Of a stretch of 64,000 nucleotides of DNA, positions 37,227 to 48,676 are shown one piece after another (positions within the stretch are counted from its first letter, which is position 1; every line of letters starts with the position of its first letter). The stretch spans positions 296,153 through 360,152 of the forward strand of contig NW_008709259.1 in the NCBI RefSeq assembly GCF_000327385.1. Reading direction: 5' to 3'. Source of the stretch: Lottia gigantea (taxonomy: Eukaryota; Mollusca; Gastropoda; Lottiidae). The notes under the pieces are model-generated. The model saw only the letters and a list, made by a program, of their open reading frames with translations, was not told where the DNA came from and did not search any database. A program made the position numbers and the translations under genes.

Positions 37227-37898
37227 CTAAAGCTTTGCTGGAGATGAATAGCGTAAACGTCTTTCAATCCGACTTCGAGCACTTAATACATCACTTGTAT
37301 CTACTTGTACCGTTATTTGATCATAACTTTGTCCAGATGACTGGTGATCTGATTGCTTCTGATGCTCTTGTTCTTCAGTGAAATTTTCCCTTCCCTGTGC
37401 AGCAGCAGTTTCCACTTCCGGTTGTGTATTAGAATTAACAACTGTAGGCAATTTGTCTTTTGATGTTTCGGACACCTTTTTGGCTTTAGACTTTTTATAG
37501 TATTTTCTCTTATTAGGAAGAAAATGTAACAAATGTCGTTCACAAAAGGGCATGTCATTCTTCTCCATGTACAAAGGATTCATTTTCCGTTTATTAAAAG
37601 CTCGTTCTGCCAGCCCATTGTTAAGGCCATGTACGAGTCCAACAGTTGGTAAACTATGGCGTATCCTGGATAGTTCTCGACGGATTTTGAAAGTTTCTTT
37701 ATCGTGACTAACTTTTACATCATGCTTATGTTTATTTAGGACCTTCTCTTGCACCATCAACCGCTTCTCAAGTAAAGTATTAAACACTCGAGTTCTTTCC
37801 TGAATTTCAGCATCAAGACGGTTGTAGATGTCTGGCACCAAAGCATTGTTTATTGGTGGTGCGTTGGTGTTGGATTCAAATTCTAGATCTAAATTCAT
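37227..37898 (-). CDS. Unrecognised 223-aa basic, coiled-coil protein, intronless
   Basis: One open frame from MNLDLEFESNTNAPP to a stop at 37227, convergent with copy B. Residues about 25-85 are charged and helical (DAEIQERTRVFNTLLEKR, VQEKVLNKHKHD, KIRRELSRIRHS), as in a coiled coil. Then come GLVHGLNNGLAERAFNKRK, MPFCERHLLHFLPNKRK and a lysine-rich patch (KKSKAKK) that could act as a nuclear signal. The C-terminal 70 residues are polar and probably disordered. No signal peptide, no transmembrane segment and no domain that I know. A broken copy lies at 52017-52503 beside copy C. The divergence between copies is spread along the frame, and the intact copy keeps its frame, which supports a real gene. 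A retrocopy origin is possible. Confidence 0.65.
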   Translation of the reverse strand: MNLDLEFESNTNAPPINNALVPDIYNRLDAEIQERTRVFNTLLEKRLMVQEKVLNKHKHDVKVSHDKETFKIRRELSRIRHSLPTVGLVHGLNNGLAERAFNKRKMNPLYMEKNDMPFCERHLLHFLPNKRKYYKKSKAKKVSETSKDKLPTVVNSNTQPEVETAAAQGRENFTEEQEHQKQSDHQSSGQSYDQITVQVDTSDVLSARSRIERRLRYSSPAKL

Positions 37899-37919
37899 TG
37901 TTCACTTTAAAAAATACTC

Positions 37920-38637
37920 TTTAATAATATTAATATGAAAATAATAAAAATCACATCAGATGCAGGTCACAGTATAGATTCATCGGTTGTTCACTTTGAG
38001 TCCTCACCACGCGATAAATCATTAAGATCTTAAAATGCCATCAAATTCACAAAGGTTAAGCCTTTGTTTCTCTAGCACAAGAAATAGTCTATGGTTTCAA
38101 CTCAAAATATTAGATTCATGGTTCAGTCCTCAACAAAAACATAAAATATTTAAAGTTGAATTAAATTCCATCAAATTCACTATAGATGTAAGTCTAGCTC
38201 AAGAAATAGTTAGCTGCCAGAGCGTTCGCGATGGATTCAATTCTTGGAACTTGATTTGGTTGCTCACGTTTCAGATATGTCTAGCACAAGAAATTCTTCG
38301 CGTCGGATTCAAATTTCAGATTAGATGCATCATGTGCTTCCTCATAAATATAATCCTTACCGAGATAATAATGGCGAAGAAAAATTCAAAACTGATTTCG
38401 CAAAATGTACTAAGATAATATATGTTTAGCGCAATGTATTTGAGTCATTCCGTCTATATTCCAGATCTCAGTGTTGATGATACTACAACTAATCCATACA
38501 ATCAGCTCATTCTATGAAACTGCATGAAAAAATAGTTTCGAATTGCATTCAACGATCACAAAAGCTTCATTGTATTTCATTCAACCTGGAAAATAAAAGA
38601 CAGATAATTTACTAGACATTTTCCACTATTCCAGTCT
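37920..38637. other. Repeat-derived intergenic
   Basis: 38060-38300 holds three degenerate units beginning AGC(A/T)CAAGAAAT. 38280-38390 matches, inverted, 57785-57885 (CAGATTAGAT(G/C)CATCAT). The 127-codon open frame at 38035 is made of these repeats and is not called as a gene. Confidence 0.6.
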
Positions 38638-39290
38638 TAGTTCGAAACATCTGCCTCTATTCCAGCCTCTGATGGATATTTTGGTAGTTGTCGACTGGAG
38701 TCAGAAAAAATAAGCCCTGTTGAATGGGGATTTTCCACACCTCCGATGATGCGTTATTTTTAACATTATAATAAATGACCTTTACGATGACTGTAAATTA
38801 GAGTTGGGCATCAAGGTAACTTTCGTTTTGTTAATATCAAATGACCCTGTGACCTTTGAACTTTTAAATGGCCGATGTGAGATAAATGGTGTAGGGAGAA
38901 AATGATGGTATGACTGAACTACAAAATATTCATCTTTCCAAATATACTGGGTTTTGCAGATCCAAGATGATTATCTAATTCGGTTTAAAAATCCCACACC
39001 TGCGCGGATGCGGAAAGTTCTCATTTAACAGGGTATATTTTTTCTGTCTCTACATCAGCCGACATCTGTCCAAATATCTTCCAGCCTCTGATAGATATTT
39101 TGCAATTTGTCAGCTGGTTTACAGTAATGATGATGCCCAACACTAATTTACAATCATCGTAAAGGGGGGTTAATATTTAGTTAGAAAAAACGCATCTTAG
39201 AAGGTGAAGAAAATCGCATATTAAACAGAGCCTAGTTAAAAATCTATCTGAGGCTGTAAAAGAGACAGATGTTTCGGACTAATATTTTAC
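38638..39290. mobile_element. Long inverted-repeat element, ~650 bp
   Basis: Outer ends match inverted: GTTCGAAACATCTGCCTCT at the left and AGAGACAGATGTTTCGGAC at the right. Inner blocks match too: CCTTTACGATGACTGTAAAT..GTTGGGCATCA near 38780-38815 against its complement near 39130-39165. A related single end is seen near 50470-50530. Non-coding. Confidence 0.75.
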
Positions 39291-39689
39291 CAACGACTGA
39301 TCAATATTATTTAATTATAACGGTAAACATTTATCAATATTTACTTCTTCCAAGTCTGCAACCCATAAAAACATGAAATTGATTGCCTGCAGATATTCCA
39401 CAAATTTCAACTCTTACACACAACGCTTATCACTATGAAATCTATGTTTTCAATTTATTTTTGCATCTTAAAGAAATACAATTTCTTAGAATGAACATAA
39501 AATTCAAATGTTCAAATTGGAGTTTTTCAAACATTTATTTTGAGTTGAGAGAGGACTTCACAACATCACATGCTGGAAATGTGGATGAAACAAATTTTTG
39601 GGGGTGAAAGGTACACGTGATTGCTCCAGGGGTGTGAAGGCTGAGAAAGGTTGGGAACCACTGCATTAAAGTAAGTAATTATTAATAAT

Positions 39690-40045
39690 TACCTGCAGTT
39701 TTAAGGATAAATACTCAATTATATGGATAAATACATAAAAACCTGTTTTTAGAGATAAATACTTACTTTTATGGACAAATACATAGTTTTATGGTTAAAT
39801 ACTTACTGTTATGGATAAATACTTAGTTTTAAAGATAAATACTTAGTTTCATGGATAAATAAACAGTTTTATGGATAAATACTTAGTTTCATGGATAAAT
39901 ACATAGTTTTATGGATAAATACTTACTGTTATGGATAAATACTTAGTTTTAAAGATAAATACTTAGTTTCATGGATAAATACACAGTTTTATGGATAAAT
40001 ACTTAGTTTCATGGATAAATACATAGTTTTATGAATAAAACTACT
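39690..40045. repeat. Minisatellite, 20-bp unit
   Basis: About 17 units of GGATAAATACTTAGTTTTAT with single-base variants (ACTGTTAT, AGTTTCAT, AAAGATAAAT). A three- to four-unit pattern appears to repeat near 39780-39900 and 39900-40025. Confidence 0.92.
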
Positions 40046-40352
40046 TAGTTTAATAGATTTATCTGTTTATATATCCACTGATGAATATACCAATATATAT
40101 ATTACACTTGTTGACCATGTTTGAGACTTTTGAATTTTGAAAATTTTATGTCCATACTAAGAAGTAGTATTCCTTTAAAATTGATGGCAACTGAACATGT
40201 AGTCTATAAAAGTTAAAAATTATCAACAAATCCTTAGCAATAATTAGAGATGATAGTGATGATAAAATGCCAATCTTTTAAGGATTTAAATTCTGTAAAG
40301 ACGCATAAAAACTTGTATTATCCAATTTCAAACAAACAAAATATATTCCCGC

Positions 40353-40586
40353 ATTAAAGGGATTGTAAAGAGGTTTGTGACTGATAGCATCAATTTGCAC
40401 CATTCCAATTTTCAATCAGGTGTCTGTGGTCCCTGCACTTCACAAAATATAAGTTTTTAATGGCATCACTAATGGCAAAATATGCTCTATCACACGAGTC
40501 CTTGCTCGATTATTGAAGTAAGGAAACACATAAATTTGGTGAAATTAAAATAAAAGATGAGAAAACCTGTTTACAATCCCTTTAAT
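40353..40586. mobile_element. MITE, TTAAAGGGATTGTAAA ends
   Basis: 234-bp element with inverted ends ATTAAAGGGATTGTAAAGAGG and CCTGTTTACAATCCCTTTAAT. Partial relatives lie in intron 3 of lectin copies A (about 30180-30310) and B (about 36300-36410) and near 57725-57785, all with CCGATACACATAA and TTTACAATCC. Absent from intron 3 of copy C. Confidence 0.75.
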
Positions 40587-43500
40587 AAAAACACAAAACT
40601 CACGCCATAAAACTTTAACACCTAATGTAGCACATTCATAGGTTGAACTAATCCTTCTCTATCGAAAAAAAAAACAGAATATCATAGCAGTATTAGATTA
40701 TTCATAACATAAATATTTTTAAAGTTGACAATATGAAGTCGATCATTGTTTAAAGCATGTTTTGGTCGATAATTTTGTAAGGTGATATTATTACGTGCTA
40801 GCAATTTAACATTAAGGGATATAACTGAACGGTGGGTGTGAAATGTATAATTGTCCGATATCACACCAAATAGATAGCTGCATTTACAAATCCGATAAAT
40901 CCACATGCCATAGAAGCGTGGACGATAGTGACTCATACAAACACTGGGGCGCACATTTTGGATTATAACCTATGATAAGCTTAAAGGAACCTAAACTGAT
41001 TTTTTTATAAAAAGTTGGAAAGTAAGATGATTAGTATACACAAACACACTAACAGTCTCAGTCGCCGATTTTTGTCTCCTACTCAAATCTTGAATAAAAC
41101 CTCGCGTGTTCCCGTGGATTTTAAAATATTCTACAAGTTTGAGAATTGTCATCAATAAATTTATCGTCTGCAAGACAGAGCGATATCATCCAATCAGATT
41201 CATTTCCCTTTCAATTGCATGATCCGCGTGATTATCGACACGTGGAAAACGACCGACTCGTGTGCCCGAAATAAGTGAAATTCTTGACAAGACTCTATAG
41301 TCGGCGACAAAAATCGCCGAACAAGACCAAGACAGAAATTTTACTGTCTTTGTTAAGCGAACCACAGGAAAACAAGAACCCAATTTTGTCATTTGCATGA
41401 CAATTTATTGTTGGGCATGTTAAAGAAATTTGGAAGTTAATCATACATATTATTATGTACATTGGGGCATTTTATGGCTACCGCAACGAAAAGGGCGTGC
41501 ATGTGTCGAGTTTCGGGTATCATATTTCGTCGGTTCTGATACCGACCGTATATCTTCTAGTCTATAATTAGTTTCATATTATTATAGTTATTTAGAAACA
41601 TACGCCGGTTCGTGTGTCCTATAACGCTTGGTAATAATGATTGATATATTGATCATATCGTGAACGACAAAATATTGTTATTTCAATCATGCAATATTTC
41701 TTTAAATTAGTTCCTACGATTAATTCGAAGAAAGAACAGGATAAATAATTTGGATTGTGATTAAAATCAATTAAAACCATTTTATGTTTTCTTTCTGTTT
41801 GACTATACATCCATGCTCTGATGACATTACTTTGCAACACATGTTCAAGGTCAATGAAATGTTCAACCAATCAAGAGATCTGTCGAACTGTATTTCAACC
41901 AGCTTTTCAAAACAATAAAAGTTTTCAAGTAGACTTTTGGAGTTAAGTTATACACTTGATAAACATGTTAATCGATCCGTTATCAGACGTTCACACTCAA
42001 CATTACTTTGTGCAAGACAGAGCCTATTAGAACCACTCTAGTTCCCTCTTTAAACAACACTCTCTGGGCTCATTCATTTCAATGGAACACCTTCGCTGTG
42101 TCATATGAGGTATTGCCAACAGTACATAAGGCTAGCCGCAGCGGTCCTTGGTTAGTTATTTATAGAATTTGTTTTAACATCTAGGGAAAACGCTTTGAAA
42201 GTATAGCTACTTGTAAATTCTTTTAGGGTTCCAAACCCAAGCACTCATTGTCAAGCTTCTCATGAATTATTTCACACGTGTGATCAAAATAAAAGCGACT
42301 CCGTGGATCTGCTTCGGCATCTCAAAAACTATAGATTCGACCTTGCACATTCATTTTTTTTATCTTGGCTCGACACGCCTTACACGCCCAGGATAAATAA
42401 AAACCGAAATTTCATCTTATCTGAGATACAAATAGGTCAGTTTGTCCTAAAGATTAACATGAATTACCCTTTAACACCTTTTTAATACTCAACACTACAA
42501 TATTAAAGGTGCTAGTCTATATAGATTTAGAGTACGATAGGGTTTGAATCTCCCAAAGTAATTGAGTGATTGAACGCTTTTGGTCTGTTATGTCTGTTTA
42601 AGGCTTCTTCTATACAAAACATATGGTAAAAATCTTTCCTGTAGCCTACGGATTTACAACTTGTACAAATTTACTATTGAGAAATGGCGACAAGTTCACC
42701 ATCATTTCAGACTTTTTCAAATGTAAATGTCCAAAAATCCCTTGAAAAGAGTATTTGATTGGTAGAATATTTCAGTAACATAGAACAGGTGTAACATAAT
42801 AAAATATTCAGAGCATAGATAACTTTAGTGTCATCAACCGAATACGAAACAAATAAATCTGCATATTACAGTTGGAGTATACACCGAGTAACTTAATGAA
42901 TATATTTCATATCATATAACAGATTAAAGGTGCGAATAAACGATTTACAGTGTCCGGTGTCCGGAGCGGTGTACGGTGCAGGATTATCGACACAGTAAAA
43001 AATAGAAGACGCGAATCGTGTCCGCATGGTATCCGGACCCGTGTCTGTGTTCTATTTTCGTTTGTATCGATTTTTCCGAACCGTACTTTATCTATTCACG
43101 GCTTAAAAGGATTGTTAAAACAGGACGCTTTGCTGAAAAATAATTGAAATTGTACTGTAATATTATAGTATATTTTAAAAGGTTACAAGCAAACATAATT
43201 AATAAACAAAATTTACATACAAACAGGAAAAAACCTTCTATTGATCTGAATGAAACCCAAGAATGATTTTTAAACATTGATAAACCTGTCTACAAAGGTA
43301 GACCCGAGTTGTAACATTTCATTTTGAAATTGAAAATATAAAAAAAATTCTGAAACCTCATTATATTCACGCTTACTTTGTTAGTAAGCAATGTACATTT
43401 AACCGAAATAGCAGAAAAATATCAAAATATACCCCCTAAATAAAAGATTATTATATCAAATACTAGTATATAGCAAACCACCTACCTATCTCCTATAGTA

Positions 43501-43974
43501 TATATTACAGCTCAAATATCTTATTATTCAGTATTTATAGTTAGTCAAGTCTGTATTCGTGTTTATAAACAAAACCCTAAAGAGATAAATCAACTTGGTA
43601 AGAGGATATAAGTGGTTAATGTTCAGCGATAAGTATGTGATGTCTGTCGTAAATCATTTACTAGCAAAGGGAATAGAGTCTTCAAGTGTCAATAATATTA
43701 CTATTTAAATACACGCATGTAACCTTGCGCCTGGATGTGTCAACACAATATCCATATCTACATAACTTTTATTTTTGTTTTGTATATTTCTTTCATAAGG
43801 TGGATCAACGAGTCTTTTTGGCATGGTATGGATTCGAAAACTTTCAAGTACATCGATCACTAAGTAATATTGACATGACTTTGTAGTAAATCATTAACAA
43901 GATATATGTATCTCTCAAATACCCACTCATAGAAATATTGACACTTTTACCATTTCCGCATTTCAGATTATATC
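40587..43974. other. 3.4-kb intergenic, no supported gene
   Basis: No spliced coding pattern recognised. Near 41060-41330 a motif TCGCCGATTTTTGTC and its complement occur about 240 bp apart and may mark another small inverted-repeat element. 42945-43085 is a short GC-rich patch (GTGTCCGGTGTCCGGAG, GGTATCCGGACCCGTG) in AT-rich surroundings, without coding support. Confidence 0.4.
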
Positions 43975-44570
43975 ACTGATATTACTGAGTACACTTCAGA
44001 TCGAGGCTAGTTGAGTCTGAATTCACTTCAAACCGGGGCTATTTCAGACTGACTGCACTTCAGATCGAAGCTAGTTGAGTCTGAATTCACTTCAACCGGG
44101 GCTATTTCAGTCTAACGGCACATCAGATCGAGGCTAGTTGAGTCTGAATTCACTTCAAACCGGGGCTATTTCAGACTGACTGCACTTCAGATCGAAGCTA
44201 GTTGAGTCTGAATCACTTCAACCGGGGCTATTTCAGTCTAACGGCACTTAAGATCGAGGCTAGTTGAGTCTGAATTCACTTCAACCGGGGCTATTTCAGA
44301 CTGACTGCACTTCAGATCGAGGCTAGTTGAGGTTGAATTCACATTAAACCGGGGCTATTTCAGTCTAACGGCACTTCAGATCGAGGCTAGTTGAGTCTGA
44401 ATTCACTTTAAACCGGGACTATTTCAGTCTAATGGCACTTCAGATCGAGGCTAGTTGAGTCTGGATTCACTTTAAACCGGGGCTATTTCAGTCTAACTTC
44501 ACTTCAAACCGAGTCTAATTCAGTTTGACTGCACTTCAAACCGAGGCAAATTCATTCTTACTGAAGATAT
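43975..44570. repeat. 64-bp tandem array of two 32-bp half-units
   Basis: Half-units CACTTCAGATCGAGGCTAGT plus TGAGTCTGAATT, and CACTTCAAACCGGGGCTATT plus TCAGTCTAACGG, alternate for about nine pairs. The two halves share CACTTCA(G/A)A(T/C)CG(A/G)GGCTA.TT, so the 64-bp unit is itself a diverged 32-bp dimer. Confidence 0.92.
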
Positions 44571-44959
44571 AAAGTCTGAGAGCCTCCATGGGAATCGTTT
44601 ATTATTGTCAACAAATTCAATCATATATCTCAAGTGAAAATCTATAATCAGACAAAGCACTTCATTTCCACCACCAATTGTGTACAGGTAATTGAGAAAT
44701 TTTCAATCATCAATGGAATTCGCTCTGTAATTAGGATATGGTTACGTTAGATATGGAAAAGTGGAATCTTTATAAATCATTCTCTCAATGTATTAAAGGA
44801 ATTGATTCTCAGCGACAAAATTAAAGGAACTTGTTTCTCTTTCAAGGCATAATACACATGAAAGATATCTCCTATTGGGGTAGAGGTGGCCCTGAACCAA
44901 TTTTTCTGAGTATAAATGTAGGTAGTGACTTTCCCTAAGGGTACAAAGTGACTCTCAAT
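44571..44959. other. Spacer between tandem arrays
   Basis: Nothing recognised; AT-rich, with the first degenerate GGTGACT units of the next array near its right end. Confidence 0.4.
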
Positions 44960-45240
44960 ATGATTCTCATGGTTAAGGTTCTTGGTGACTCTTATTGACA
45001 TCTCGTGATAAGATTCTTGGTGACTCTCAATGAGATCCCGTGATAAGGTTCTTGGTGACTCTCAATGAGATCCCGTGATAAGGTTCTTGGTGACTCTCAA
45101 TGAGATCCCGTGATAAGGTTCTTGGTGACTCTCAATGAGATCCCGTGATAAGGTTCTTGGTGACTCCCAATGGGATCTCGTGATAAGGTTTTTGGTGACT
45201 CTCAATTAGATCTCGTGATAAGGTTCATGGTGACTTTCAA
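44960..45240. repeat. Minisatellite, 35-bp unit
   Basis: About eight units of CGTGATAAGGTTCTTGGTGA plus CTCAATGAGATCC; the central four are identical and the outer ones diverged. Confidence 0.92.
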
Positions 45241-45469
45241 AGAGAATCTCATTTCTAATGACTCAAACTGAAAATGTAAGTGATTCTCAATGGGAATCTC
45301 AGAATCAAGGCACTCATTGACTTAATGGCACAAATACAATGGCTTTTTGGCTTAACTTTTTCTCGAAGGACAGGCATTAGATAATGTGTTTAGAGAGAAA
45401 TAAGATAATGAATATATAATATATTTAATAACTTATATATTGACAGTTTGATATAATAATAACAACTAT

Positions 45470-45990
45470 AACATATATAGTATATAATATAGATACTGTC
45501 AAAAATAACTTTGTATAGATACTTTCAAAAATAACTTTTTATTGATACTGCCAAAAAAGACTTGTGTAGATACTATCAAAAATAACTTTATATAGATACC
45601 ATCAAAAATAACTTTATATAGATACTATCAAAAATAACTTTATATAGATACCATCAAAAATAACTTTATATAGATACTATCAAAAATAACTTTATATAGA
45701 TAACATCAAAAATAACTATATATAGATACTTTCAAAAATAACTTTTTGTGGATACTTTCGAAAATAACTTTATATAGATACTGTCAAAAATAACTTTATA
45801 TAGATACCATCAAAAATAACTTTATATAGATACTTTCAAAAATAACTTTTTATAGATACCATCAAAAATAACTTTATATAGATACTTTCAAAAATAACTT
45901 TTTGTGGATACTTTCGAAAATAACTTTTTATAGATACTTTCAAAAATAACTTTTTGTGGATACTTTCAAAAATAACTTTATATATATAAT
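45470..45990. repeat. Minisatellite, 26-bp unit
   Basis: About 20 units of TATAGATACTATCAAAAATA plus ACTTTA, with CTTTC, CCATC and CTGCC variants in a non-random order. The same array, with different copy numbers, follows the assembly gap at 47565. Confidence 0.93.
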
Positions 45991-46019
45991 GCAGAGTTGA
46001 TGAAAAATACAGTGGTTAT

Positions 46020-47231
46020 TTAAGATGATTTAAAACAAGATGCAAACGGACGAAATATGCTGTTTCTTACTCGACGTAAGGCTGCTCCGATCTTTCGCAT
46101 CTTAGAGGGTTTCTTGACTGAAATTAGAAAAGAATTTTAAAGCAACGTAAATATATTTGGATTGGTTGATACAGTCTCCATGCTAAATTTTAGGGTGAAT
46201 ATTGCTTTATGTTTTATATGGTTTAAATATCTGTCGCATGGATATTTGAGTTAAAGGGACAGATAGGTCATTTTTGTGACCAATCATTGACCAATCATAC
46301 TCTTAAGTCTCAGAAACTAGAATTTTTTAGCTGAGCTAATCAATTATAGTGTTCACAGCTCACTGTCGAAATTTGAGCCTTGAAATCCATGTGTGTCCGG
46401 AATTATTATAATGTTAAAATGACGACCCGTCAATTTAAGAGACTCTTTGATATATAGAAAAGACATTCTATAAAAATAGTGAGTTAAGGCTTTTTAAATA
46501 TATACAAGACTTCAAAATGATGGATCTGTCCCTTTAAATAAAACTCATGGTACCGTACCTTTCTTGTGATGTAGTTCCCCTATTCTGGCAGAGAAATCAA
46601 AGTCTAAATCTTCTGGAATGTCACCAGACAAATTTAGGTTGTTGAAAATCTCTGCCAGAATGTCTTCTACCATATTTCTGTTTTCTCCTGTTAGTCTATT
46701 TTTGTATAATGTCATGGTATCGTTCTTCTGGGCTCCTGTGATGACATATTTTGACAAATCTATTGCCGAATGTCTTACTTTCAATTTAGCAATAAGTTCG
46801 AAATCTTCAATTTCGTACAAATCATCCCTTGCCAAAACCAGATTAGGTTGTGGGAAATTAGATGATTTCTGATCAGTGCTAGTAGGTCGAGGTGTATTAA
46901 CTCGCCTTTTGCGAACTTCGTCGCTTCCGCCGGCTTCTTTCATCCGAAGTCGAAATGAATCTGTAATAGACGATTGATAGAAACAATAAATATATGTAAT
47001 TTGTTAAAATACGAAATTATTCAAACATCATTATTAACAGACTACCTATGGAAAGGAAAACATAGAAGACATAAGATTGTGTAGAATAGCAAAACCAAAA
47101 GTCCACTGAAAGGTCAACTGCTTGCTGCCGGACAGTGCTGTGCATATCTGCAATGGTAATCTATAACTAAAATACGTACCGGAGGAAGAAGTAGATCCAC
47201 ATCCAGTTGTCTGAATATTCTTGAAATCCAT
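46020..47231 (-). CDS. Unrecognised three-exon gene, 183 aa
   Basis: Minus-strand exons 47231-47180, 46960-46559 and 46117-46020 join in phase 1 with GT-AG sites (first donor GTACGT, second GTACGG). The N-terminus is polar and Ser/Thr-rich (TTGCGSTSSS, RVNTPRPTSTD). A central acidic, helix-prone part includes ARDDLYEIEDFELIAKL, VRHSAIDLSKYVITG and MVEDILAEIFNNLNLSGD. The C-terminus is very basic (KKPSKMRKIGAALRRVRN) and ends FASCFKSS. No signal peptide, membrane segment or domain that I know. The last exon could instead splice at CGA|GTAAGA to an unseen exon. Intron 2 holds a complete MITE. A copy of the last exon with its flanks lies upstream at about 48365-48268 beyond an assembly gap. Confidence 0.62.
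46251..46538. mobile_element. MITE, AAAGGGACAGAT family, complete
   Basis: 288-bp element with ends TTAAAGGGACAGAT and ATCTGTCCCTTTAA, in intron 2 of the three-exon gene. The interior shares TCTCAGAAACTAGAATT, AGCTGAGCTAATCAA and AAAATGACGACCCG with the elements that follow lectin copies A-C. Confidence 0.85.
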
Positions 47232-47514
47232 AATCTATTCTAAGATCGAAAGAAACTCAAAACACTTCTTGTCTGGTATAGTAACAGAACAAGCAGTGAA
47301 GACAATCGCTATGACGTCATAGCAACAATAACGTTACGTTATACGATTATGTATATAACTTAGGCAATTTTTGCATTCATTTTGAAACATTATGCCAAAC
47401 TTTTTGGGCCAAAATAACCAATTGACAATGTCCTTACAAATACGACATTTTGCAGAGTCTTCATGTATAAATATTAAGATCAAGTTTACAAGTCTGATGC
47501 AAATGTATATTCTG

Positions 47515-47564
47515 NNNNNNNNNNNNNNNNNNNNNNNNNNNNNNNNNNNNNNNNNNNNNNNNNN
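47515..47564. other. Assembly gap (50 N)
   Basis: Fifty N characters. Sequence right of the gap repeats sequence from 45470 onward, which suggests a haplotype or tandem-duplication problem in the assembly at this point. Confidence 0.99.
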
Positions 47565-48676
47565 AACATATATAGTATATAATATAGATACTGTCAAAAA
47601 TAACTTTGTATAGATACTTTCAAAAATAACTTTCTATTGATACTGCCAAAAAAGACTTGTGTAGATACTATCAAAAATAACTTTATATAGATACCATCAA
47701 ATATAACTTTATATAGATACTTTCAAAAATAACTTTATATAGATACCATCAAAAATAACTTTATATAGATACCATCAAAAATAACTTTATATAGATACTA
47801 TCAAAAATAACTTTTTATTGATACTGCCAAAAAAGACTTGTGTAGATACTATCAAAAATAACTTTATATAGATACCATCAAATATAACTTTATATAGATA
47901 CTATCAAAAATAACTTTATATAGATACCATCAAAAATAACTTTATATAGATACCATCAAAAATAACTTTATATAGATACTATCAAAAATAACTTTTTATT
48001 GATACTGCCAAAAAAGACTTGTGTAGATACTATCAAAAATAACTTTATATAGATACCATCAAAAATAACTTTATATAGATACTATCAAAAATAACTTTTT
48101 ATAGATACCATCAAAAATAACTTTATATAGATACTTTCAAAAATAACTTTTTGTGGATACTTTCGAAAATAACTTTTTATAGATACTTTCAAAAATAACT
48201 TTTTGTGGATACTTTCAAAAATAACTTTATATATATAATGCAGAGTTGATGAAAAATACAGTGGTTATTTAAGATGATTTAAAACAAGATGCAAACGGAC
48301 GAAATATGCTGTTTCTTACTCGACGTAAGGCTGCTCCGATCTTTCGCATCTTAGAGGGTTTCTTGACTGAAATTAGAAAAGAATTTTAAAGCAACGTAAA
48401 TATATTTGGATTGGTTGATACAGTCTCCATGCTAAATTTTAGGGTGAATATTGCTTTATGTTTTATATGGTTTAAATATCTGTCGCATGGATATTTGAGT
48501 TAAAGGGACAGATAGGTCATTTTTGTGACCAATCATTGACCAATCATACTCTTAAGTCTCAGAAACTAGAATTTTTTAGCTGAGCTAATCAATTATAGTG
48601 TTCACAGCTCACTGTCGAAATTTGAGCCTTGAAATCCATGTGTGTCCGGAATTCTTATAATGTTAAAATGACGACC
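47565..48676. repeat. Second copy of 45470-46425 (array, exon and part of a MITE)
   Basis: Starts at the gap with AACATATATAGTATATAATA as near 45471, repeats the 26-bp array with a different unit order, then matches 45990-46425 almost base for base. This includes the last exon of the three-exon gene (copy at about 48268-48365). It stops abruptly inside the MITE after AAAATGACGACCCG. Confidence 0.9.

Noticed and set aside
38035-38418. 127-codon open frame as a gene
   Set aside because: It is composed of internal repeats and of a dispersed repeat also present inverted at 57785-57885.
47334-47613. Coding frames running through the N gap
   Set aside because: They exist only because unknown bases contain no stops, and the right part is minisatellite.
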